Shown here in pieces: positions 51,873-59,538 of a stretch of DNA of 64,000 nucleotides. The position numbers and the translations under genes were made by a program. Each line of letters begins with the position of its first letter. Position 1 is the first letter of the stretch. This stretch comes from Marsupella aquatica (Eukaryota; Marchantiophyta), in contig OZ316892.1 of the NCBI GenBank assembly GCA_973895155.1, forward strand, positions 22,506,001 to 22,570,000, written 5' to 3'. Below the pieces are notes generated by a model. It made no database searches. It saw only the letters and a program-made list of their open reading frames with translations, and was not told where the DNA came from.

Positions 51873-53629
51873 TCTTTCTGAAGGCGAAATATCCAGGGGC
51901 AGATTGCTTGGTTTTCGTTTGCTGTGATCGTCTTGGTTTGTTCTCGAAAACCTCCTGTTGTTTTCCCATCCTCATTATATCAAGGCACAGACCTCTTCGT
52001 TTTTTCACTTCCTTCAAGGCACAGAGGAAGCTTTCTGTAAACATTCGTCCTGCAGAAACCCTGACCTAAGTGACGGGTCATGAAGAGTAAAAACTGGATC
52101 AATAACTTACGCCGCTAACAATTGTATTATTGGGTCGGTGCCATGCCAATGACGTGTAACACTAGTTTGATTATTGTAAGGACTTAGGGGGAGGGTTGAG
52201 TAGGAGGCGAGGGTGGTTCAGGAAGGGAAAGCTGCATGTCGTTGGATGGAGAAAATTGCCAAGATCAAGGGCGCACTTTCTTCAGGAAACTACAACCAAG
52301 ACGTCGTTGCGTGACTAGAGTACGTCAGCGGGAAGTAGTGGCTGCGTGACAGGATCGAACGATCACTAATCACCTCCCTTTCTGCAACAAAGATAGCCAG
52401 ATTACTGTCCCAATGTTGAGAGGAACAAATGGTGAAATTTGGTTGTGAGATTCCAGAAGAGAAGCAAAGCGTTAAAAATAGAAGAATTGGTGAACTTCTT
52501 CTGACCTATCAGTACCTCCTCTTCCAGTACTGAGAGAAACATGAGTGCTTGACAGATTCCGGGATAAGTACAAACGAAAATGCAGTGGACCTACCATTTC
52601 AGCATTGACTCCTCGAGCAGGAAAGGGGAAGTGCAATCTGAATCCCTGTTCACAAAAGGTCCTGTAGGGATAGACGTTGTCATATTGGGAACTGATTTTT
52701 GAGAGCCCGGTTAGAGGAGAGAACTGCCACAGTGCAGACTCTTGCCTCGACTCTTGGCAATAGTCTTTATCCTGTGGCTGAATGTGGTAGATGAAAAAGG
52801 AGGTAGGAAGTTTGCCAACCATAGGTTAAAGGGGCAAATCCTGAAGTTTTGTTGTTTTAAGTTTGTTGGTTGTGTTAGAAGGCAGGTGGAGCTCTGGACA
52901 ATTGCACCAGAAGGGTTATTTGTTTCAACTCTCAACCAGGAGAAACTTGGACTAGAGTCATGATATACATGAGCTACAACTCTCGAGATGAAAAGAAAGG
53001 AGATTGTGGTGCAGTGATTTTCATCGTGAAGGCCTTTGCACAAGAGGGTGACAGACTGGAAAGCTCTTGATTGCCTATCGTCAAAGTTTCTGATCCTTGA
53101 AGAGAGGACGGGTGAGATGATACATGAGCATTTAAGTTTTCACTCTACTAGTAACCTACAGCCATTATACAGGCATTTGTGGTTTTATAATCTCATAGGA
53201 GGAGTCAAAACAGCCTGAATAGCCTTGTTGCTCAACTGTTGATATGCCACCTAAGCAGGTTGAGATTTTCCCTGATTTTTAGCCTATCAGAATTGAATCT
53301 CCCCCTTTTGAGGCCTTTTGGTTCCCTGGCAACTGTAATTTATCATTGTGTGCAGTGTTTCTCTGGTCTTTTCTCCCTAATTGTGTTTAGTTTGTTTTGT
53401 GACCAAGTGGCTGTTTACATGTACATATTCTTTATAGGTTTCCCATTTTATATCTTTTGGCTTGCACATGGCTCATTCACTACTTTCCCAAAAGTAACTC
53501 ACCACTTTTTAAGTTGTATTATGTTATCATGTCATTGGGCCCTGGCTGTTCTTTATTTAAAGTTTTCTTGGGCGTGTTCAATTTGAAATATTGTTAAGAA
53601 GGGAAGAGATCCTTGGAGCTTGCGCACCT
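51873..53629. other. 3' flank of DHFS and spacer up to the retrotransposon
   Basis: No supported gene. Sequence is unremarkable, becoming T-rich before the poly-G tract at 53630. Confidence 0.5.
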
Positions 53630-53649
53630 GGGGGGGGGGGGGGGGGGGG
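53630..53649. repeat. Poly-G tract, 20 nt
   Basis: An uninterrupted run of 20 G, 47 bp upstream of the retrotransposon's left end. It could form a G-quadruplex on the plus strand. Its length in the assembly is uncertain because such runs are hard to sequence. Confidence 0.9.
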
Positions 53650-53692
53650 TTCAGTTTACATTTTCATATTTTTTAGAATTTCTACAATTAGG

Positions 53693-53696
53693 TCAA
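53693..53696. repeat. Target-site duplication, left copy (TCAA)
   Basis: TCAA immediately precedes the element's TGTC left end and recurs at 63249-63252 directly after its GACA right end. Chance identity of four bases is about 1 in 256, so support is moderate. Confidence 0.7.
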
Positions 53697-54053
53697 TGTC
53701 ATGCCGAGGGACAGTGCCTCTTATGCACATCAGCATGTCCCTCTCATGCCCGCTAGGTATGTAGTTAGGGCTAGTGTACTACCTGAGTTAGCGACATGTT
53801 CTTGTAGCAAGTCTGGGCCGTTCTTGAAGCAAATGTGCTTGTTAGTGTGACGCTAGGACTTTGCTTGCTTAGGGCATGTCTTTCTTTGTTGGTTTTTAGT
53901 TCTTCTTGAATCGTTGTTGACAGAGCTCAGACAGTGTTCGTCAGTTCCGTACACGGGATTCACACAGTGATTCATTAGATGCTCCCGGCCGATCTTGGCA
54001 TCCTGCCGGTTTCGATTCGATTTCAGTACATTTGTTTCTCTTACGCCTTTTAT
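53697..54053 (+). repeat. Terminal repeat segment X1
   Basis: 357 bp beginning TGTCATGCCGAGGGACAG and ending GCCTTTTAT. It is collinear without indels with X2 at 62717-63073, and its five differences are all transitions. Unlike a normal 5' LTR, it is not followed by the Y segment. After 54053 comes TTCAAAAAGAACTC, then TGGAGTTGGCGG at 54067. The latter starts with TGG and could be a primer-binding site, but I cannot match it to a tRNA. Confidence 0.93.
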
Positions 54054-55113
54054 TCAAAAAGAACTCTGGAGTTGGCGGTGAGGGGAAGAAGATAGAAGAC
54101 ATTCTTGTCTCAGCTGCTTATGTCGGTTCAAACAATTTCTGTCAAAGCTGGTGCAATTTCTTTGAGCGACAATGGAGGGACGAGTTGAAATTATGGGTTC
54201 AATATGGTGTTAAGTGTATACTTAACATAAGTATACACATAACCCTCCCGTTGGAGCCTGACTCTTTCTTCCCGGTTGTATCCGGGGACCCTTTGCTGCT
54301 TCCGACTATGGCTGCCGGCTGCTGACTGCCACTACCTTTTTCGGGCCAATTTTGTGATGTTTTTGTAGGAGGGGCTATCTGCATAGGGCCGCGCGCCCCT
54401 TCTCGGGAGTCACAATTTCACCAGGGCACGAGGCCCACAGAACCTTTCAGGAGGGGAGCGAGTGTGCCAGATGATCATTAAGAGGGCGAAGGGAATTTCC
54501 TTTCAGGAGCTCATAAGGAGGGGGAGGGGGCGCGAAGCCCTATGCAGGGCTCGAGCCCATAAAGAGGGGCCCATTTTTGCTCACTCGCCTCTTCCTGCCA
54601 CCCGACTGTCAGTGGCCAATTCTCCCTTTTCCGGTTATTTTCCACCTCTCGACATTTTCTTCTCCCTGCCACCGGCCTCGGTGTATACACATACGGGAGT
54701 GCATAGGGCCGCGTGCCCTCCCTACTACTCCCTTCGACACTTTTCCCGGCTGTGACCTCCTTCGGGCTGCGATTTACTGTACTTCTTTCCGGCCGCGACC
54801 TGCTTCCGGCCAAGTTTTTCCCCCGGCCGCAACGACTCCAACAAAGGGAGCCGCACCGACATTGGGCACCGGCCGGTGTATCTTACGTGTATACACATAA
54901 GGGAGGGGCCATTTTGTTGTTTTTATTCCTTTTTATTTTGACCCTCTTAGGCAAGGCCGGCATACACATAGGGGCCAATTTCATTCTCTTTAGCCCCGGC
55001 CTCCTTGCTTCACGCCGTTTATTTTATTTGTGGGTTTCACTTCCTAGCCTTGGGGCTTCCACTCCTTTTCTTGTTAGTTTCTTTCCCATCGGCACCCCGG
55101 GTGAGCATGCAGC
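54054..55113 (+). other. Retrotransposon leader
   Basis: About 1.06 kb of non-coding sequence before gag. The motif TATACACATA followed by G- or C-rich sequence occurs at about 54230, 54683 and 54889, and a shorter CATACACATAGGGG at about 54960. CATAGGGCCGCG-GCCC occurs at about 54381 and 54700. These repeated words may form RNA structures for packaging, dimerisation or translation initiation, but that is inference. Confidence 0.7.
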
Positions 55114-56388
55114 ATGTCAGCAGAGGAGCCGAGTCGTAGCAGCTCATCACCACCAACACCCCGGTACCACTTACGAAGTGATCCACGACCATTGGTGCCA
55201 ATTTCATTGGAGTCTCGGCAATTTCGGCGACGTCAGCAAACAACAGCAGCACCCACACCACGCAATCCTTCTGCTACATTTGGCGGTCGCTCCACCTCTA
55301 CCCTGAAGCCTGCTATCACTTCTTTGCCCTTTACTCCTTCTGCATCAGTGATTGTTCCAGCTTCACCGACATACAGCATGGATGCCAGTCACTCATCTGG
55401 CCGCATTGAGCGCTTCAGTGGGCGGCCAGGCACTGTTTCTTTGCGTGAGTTCAAATCCACTTTCTACACTGTCGTTTACGAATTGGAGCTGAAGTACGGC
55501 AGCAATTTCACAAATGCTTTTGCATTTAAGCAGCTAGCCAGGTATGTGCACCATGAGGCTTTGGATGTGTATGAGCAGCACTCTCAATGGCTGCTTGCTG
55601 TCACACAATTGCCTAACCCTACCTATGCCAATGCAATTGCGACAGCCTCACAATTGGCCTTACAGAATGCCATTGCAGCCCATGCTGTTGCTCCTGCCAT
55701 TTCCCCTCCTACTCCAGTTCCTACCACTGCGCCAGTTACTCCCACTGTCTTGGCACAGGCTACATCAGGCATTTCTCCCACCATTGATTCTCCTGCCTTT
55801 GCTGATCCAGTCACTGAGTTTTTCCAGGTTCTTGAATTGGAATTCCCAATCAAGAGTGCTGACAAAATCATGCAGTTGGCCACCTTTGTGAGACAGCGCG
55901 ATGAAACATTGAAGATGATGTATCGTCGGCTTCTCAAGCTGAAGGAGGACACCCAGAGCATCACTGACCTGGAAGCTGCTCATCGCTATCTTCGCGCATT
56001 GGAGGGCACACTAGCTCTCCATTTGCAAGTGTTGCAGCAAGTATTCTCAGAGTTTGGAGACAGCTACACCCTGCTCAATGTCTATGACACTGCTGAGAAA
56101 CTTGAGTTGGCCCATGCACATTATGAGGCCAGTATTGCGCGTCCACCGCAATCCAGGTACCAGGCTGCTGCCCCTACACTGGCCACCCCTTCCCGTGTGC
56201 CACAGTATGGTTCCAAGACCAAGCCAGCCCATGCTGCTTTCATGCTGCCATCTTGCAACTACTGTGGTAACCCCAATCACAAGGCTAATGAATGTGATAT
56301 TGTCGCTGAGGACCTATCTTGTGATTTTTGCGGGAAAGTAGGTCACTTGGAGGCAGTTTGTTTTGCCAAATTCTCGGAAAGGAAGTAG
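55114..56388 (+). CDS. Retrotransposon Gag (capsid plus two zinc knuckles)
   Basis: 424-aa frame from ATG at 55114 to TAG at 56386. An N-terminal Ser/Pro/Arg-rich region is followed by a helical capsid-like region (residues about 90-350), including FFQVLELEFP, TFVRQRDETLKMMYRRLLKL and HRYLRALEG. Residues about 379-417 carry two CX2CX4HX4C knuckles (CNYCGNPNHKANEC and CDFCGKVGHLEAVC) for RNA binding. The stop is followed in the same frame by an open reading frame to 59538. TAG here sits before LRQQAPHPAPAS, so it is either a CAG-to-TAG mutation or a suppressible stop. Gag assembles virus-like particles around the element's RNA. Confidence 0.93.
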   Translation: MSAEEPSRSSSSPPTPRYHLRSDPRPLVPISLESRQFRRRQQTTAAPTPRNPSATFGGRSTSTLKPAITSLPFTPSASVIVPASPTYSMDASHSSGRIERFSGRPGTVSLREFKSTFYTVVYELELKYGSNFTNAFAFKQLARYVHHEALDVYEQHSQWLLAVTQLPNPTYANAIATASQLALQNAIAAHAVAPAISPPTPVPTTAPVTPTVLAQATSGISPTIDSPAFADPVTEFFQVLELEFPIKSADKIMQLATFVRQRDETLKMMYRRLLKLKEDTQSITDLEAAHRYLRALEGTLALHLQVLQQVFSEFGDSYTLLNVYDTAEKLELAHAHYEASIARPPQSRYQAAAPTLATPSRVPQYGSKTKPAHAAFMLPSCNYCGNPNHKANECDIVAEDLSCDFCGKVGHLEAVCFAKFSERK

Positions 56389-59300
56389 CTACGACAGCAG
56401 GCCCCTCATCCTGCTCCTGCTTCCACTCCCCCACCAGCTATGAGGGCTCCTACTGCATCCGAGACTGCATCAGTTGCTCCTCCTTCCAGTGGCAAAGCAC
56501 CCAGTGCCAACAAATTGCCCAAGCAGCCACAGAAGCAACCAGCTCAGAAGGAGGCTCACAACGCACAGGCAACTCAACTCCAGTCTCTGACTCATGAGGT
56601 TGAGTCCCTACGTGCCCAACTTGCCAACATCAAAGGCAAGTCAACTGCCTCTACTGGTCCTTCTCAACCGGCTGGTCACGTGCAACCCATCCCTGGCCCA
56701 GGCACCACTGACAGTTCAGCACCTCTACCCCGCTCTTTCTATGGCTTGCCATTTGATGCTCATATGGGTGAGTGTGTGTTGTCCTCTGCTACACAGCCTG
56801 GCCTTACAGCAGAATTTTCAGATTCATTCTGTCCTTCCTATTTTGCTTACCAGCAGGCCAGTGCTGCCTCCCGTATTGCTCCCACACGCCGCATTGTACA
56901 GGCTGATGGTCTTGCTGCTGGCCCTATGACTAGAGCGAGGGGAGCTCGGGCTGTCATGCCCCAATCTTTTCAGCCACTCACACTTGCTGAAGAGCGCACC
57001 TTGTTGGCGAGGGGGGAGGGAGCTGCAGCTACATCCATTCCACCACCAGGTGCTGCTGACATTTCACAGGGAGTTATTTCTCCTGAGCTGCTTGAGCATT
57101 TCACCTCCGGTATGGCACAAAAGATTCTTACAACTCCACTTTTTAGTTGCCATAATTTACAGCTGGATGCTAGAGCTGTCATGAGAGCGCTAGAGGGCTC
57201 ATTGCATTCTTCATCAGCTCCTGTGCCACCAGTTTTGGAGGTCCCATCTCATGTACATACTGGACCTTCTTCTTCTCCATTGCATGCTTCCATTGGTTTG
57301 GCTATCCCAGTACCAATTTCTAGTGGTAGAAATGACAGTATTGCTGCAGATTGTGTGACCAGAGCTACACTTGATTCTGGTCATGCTGCTCCATCTTTCC
57401 TGGCTATGCTGTTGAGTGGGAAGACCGTGGACACTAACTCCCTTCACAAGGTACCTCATCATTTGCCGAAAGTGGTACCTAGCGACAGGACTTTAGTTTC
57501 CACCACCATTGCCATTGTTGACAACAGGAATTCAGTGGTCAAGTTGGAGGGTCACACTCCTCAAGTGGTCATGCTAGACATAGGTGCTCAACCAGTGATA
57601 TTGGGCATTCAGTTTGCCAAGAAGATGGGACTGTTGACTGATCATTTACAACAATCCAAGTGGCACATTCGGACTGCTAGTGGCACTGTGGAGGATGTGT
57701 TGGGTGAGAGCTCTACTTTACTCACTCTCACTTTTAATGGAGGTACTGATCAGGAACTGCATTTCCTGGTCAGATGTTTGGTTACCAATGCCACTACGTA
57801 TGATGTGCTCATTGGCCAGGAGGCTTTGTTCCCACCAGGTTTTACCATTGACAACTGGCATGAGCATGCATACTACAGAGTTGATTGGCATACGGATGGC
57901 TCACACTTGGGCTACATTCCACTTGATTTGCATGGTGCCCATACACCTATGGCTCACCACTGTGTGTTGAAATCGGTGCACACAGCTACCTATGTCAACC
58001 ACCCATTGCAGGATTGGATTGAGGAGGATGATGATGAGGTGGCTGCTGCACGTATAGCAGCACTTTCCAGCAATATGGATCATCAACCAGAGGTGGTACA
58101 ACGGCTCCAAGCAGCCCATGGACCTTTGGTGGCTACATTGCGCAAATTTGAGGACCTTGGGCAGCACAATGGACAACCAATAGCCCCAATCTTGAGCGCA
58201 CCAGTTACATGGACTCCTCCTCCGGATGCCCTTACATTGCTTGAGCTTTTTGGTGGCATTTCTACAGGCCTGGAAGCTCTCCTACAGTCCGGCATGGTGG
58301 TGAAGCAGTACATCCACGTGGACATTGATCCAGGTGCAAGGCAAGTGGTTGAATCCCGTCTGCTGGAATTTTCAGAGCGATTTCCTCAACAGTTTCCACA
58401 CAGTGCCTGGAAGTCTGAATTTTCTTTCTTTCCTCCAGATATCCAGCTTGTCCAGCACCGGCACTTAACCCTTCTTGGCTCCCTTGATTTGATAATAGCC
58501 GGTTGGGAATGCCAAGGGTTTTCAGCTGCTGGTCATGGTGCTGGATTGCATGATTCTCGTTCTGGCCTTTTCACAGCATTGGTTCAGGTTATCACCTGGG
58601 CTCAATCCCTTTACCCTGTTGTTGGTTATATCATTGAGAACACTCCATCTCAGTTTGACCAGCGTTCACAGGTCAAAGAGGATTTCAGTGTGGTCCAACA
58701 CTACTTTGGACCACCCCTTCTCATTGATGCAGTGCATTGTGGTTCTTATGCACATCATCTTCGTAACTTTTGGACTAACCTGGTACCAGTTTCCTTGCTG
58801 GAGTTAGCTCTTCACCACACATCCAGGGACACTAACCTCATAGTGGACCAGATTTTGGATCCTGACAGTTCTTGCCAACCAGTTACACGGCAAGAGCCAG
58901 CACCTTGGTATCCAGCCAATACCATTGGACAGCCCCGTGCTGCTTGGCCTACATTTGTGTTCTTTCCAGGTGCACATGCTTTTCAGGGTGATGGTCCTGG
59001 CCTGGTTTATCAACATTCTACCGGTACATGGGATGAACCTAGTCCTGAGGAGAGAGAACAGGCTATGGGCTTCCAACCCGGTACTACAGGTCACACCAAG
59101 ATCACCAGGTTGGCCAGGAATGCTTTACTTGGCAGGGTAATGGATCTTAATGCTCTCACTTGGCTTCTGGTTACTTGCATCCTTTTTCAGATGTACATTC
59201 ATCCAGCATCAGGAGTTCCAGCCCTACCACTCCATGGTGCTGCTCCATGGCACCCAGACCAGGTGCACTTACCTCTATTCAACACTCACCGCTTCAGTCC

Positions 59301-59538
59301 AAGTGTTGGGGGGGAGGAGGTCCCTTGTAATGTGGCTATATTATTTCTGAGTTTCATGGTGTGGATTAGACCAGAGCAACAGATACAGCAGGCCTTGGAG
59401 AGGCCTCATCACCTTATCAGCAGCATGCTAGCAGCTTGGCCAGTGGAGAGGCTGGCACTTATGGCTCTTCAAGCACGAGTACATCAGGTCCTATTCCTAG
59501 TGTTGCCAACTACACATTCATCATGGGCAACCACCTGA
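56389..59538 (+). CDS. Pol part 1: linker, protease and DNMT3-like cytosine methyltransferase
   Basis: Continues the Gag frame after the TAG and ends at TGA 59536. A Pro/Ala/Ser-rich linker is followed by a retropepsin-like domain (about 57500-57850) with VVMLDIGAQPVILG, where the usual D-S/T-G is D-I-G, and YDVLIGQEAL. The methyltransferase spans about 58210-59175. It has motif I LLELFGGISTGLEAL, II VDIDPGAR, IV GWECQGFSAAG (catalytic Cys at 58510), VI YIIENT and VIII AHHLRNFWTNL. A C-terminal ITRLARNALLGRV block completes it. Motif order is the normal, unrearranged one, and motif VIII is closest to DNMT3. It would methylate DNA cytosines using S-adenosylmethionine. The last 55 or so residues overlap the next frame and are probably not native. 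Confidence 0.92.
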   Translation, partial: LRQQAPHPAPASTPPPAMRAPTASETASVAPPSSGKAPSANKLPKQPQKQPAQKEAHNAQATQLQSLTHEVESLRAQLANIKGKSTASTGPSQPAGHVQPIPGPGTTDSSAPLPRSFYGLPFDAHMGECVLSSATQPGLTAEFSDSFCPSYFAYQQASAASRIAPTRRIVQADGLAAGPMTRARGARAVMPQSFQPLTLAEERTLLARGEGAAATSIPPPGAADISQGVISPELLEHFTSGMAQKILTTPLFSCHNLQLDARAVMRALEGSLHSSSAPVPPVLEVPSHVHTGPSSSPLHASIGLAIPVPISSGRNDSIAADCVTRATLDSGHAAPSFLAMLLSGKTVDTNSLHKVPHHLPKVVPSDRTLVSTTIAIVDNRNSVVKLEGHTPQVVMLDIGAQPVILGIQFAKKMGLLTDHLQQSKWHIRTASGTVEDVLGESSTLLTLTFNGGTDQELHFLVRCLVTNATTYDVLIGQEALFPPGFTIDNWHEHAYYRVDWHTDGSHLGYIPLDLHGAHTPMAHHCVLKSVHTATYVNHPLQDWIEEDDDEVAAARIAALSSNMDHQPEVVQRLQAAHGPLVATLRKFEDLGQHNGQPIAPILSAPVTWTPPPDALTLLELFGGISTGLEALLQSGMVVKQYIHVDIDPGARQVVESRLLEFSERFPQQFPHSAWKSEFSFFPPDIQLVQHRHLTLLGSLDLIIAGWECQGFSAAGHGAGLHDSRSGLFTALVQVITWAQSLYPVVGYIIENTPSQFDQRSQVKEDFSVVQHYFGPPLLIDAVHCGSYAHHLRNFWTNLVPVSLLELALHHTSRDTNLIVDQILDPDSSCQPVTRQEPAPWYPANTIGQPRAAWPTFVFFPGAHAFQGDGPGLVYQHSTGTWDEPSPEEREQAMGFQPGTTGHTKITRLARNALLGRVMDLNALTWLLVTCILFQMYIHPASGVPALPLHGAAPWHPDQVHLPLFNTHRFSPSVGGEEVPCNVAILFLSFMVWIRPEQQIQQALERPHHLISSMLAAWPVERLALMALQARVHQVLFLVLPTTHSSWATT
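57516..57860 (+). other. Retropepsin-like protease domain
   Basis: Located between the gag linker and the methyltransferase. It shows VVMLDIGAQPVIL (catalytic Asp codon at 57577), a flap-like region, and the conserved closing YDVLIGQEALFPPG. The residue after the catalytic Asp is Ile (ATA) instead of Ser or Thr. A single C-to-T change from ACA would explain it, so this copy's protease may be inactive. Confidence 0.8.
58210..59175 (+). other. C5 cytosine DNA methyltransferase domain
   Basis: About 320 residues with all main motifs in canonical order (I, II, IV, VI, VIII, IX/X). The SAM-binding FGG-S-G loop is intact and the catalytic Cys lies in ECQGFS. The family norm is PCQ or PCN, so Pro is replaced by Glu. 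VIII (YAHHLRNFWTNL) and the tail (LARNALLGR) match the DNMT3 subfamily rather than DNMT1, CMT or DRM. Likely roles are self-methylation of new copies or interference with host silencing; this is inference. Confidence 0.9.
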
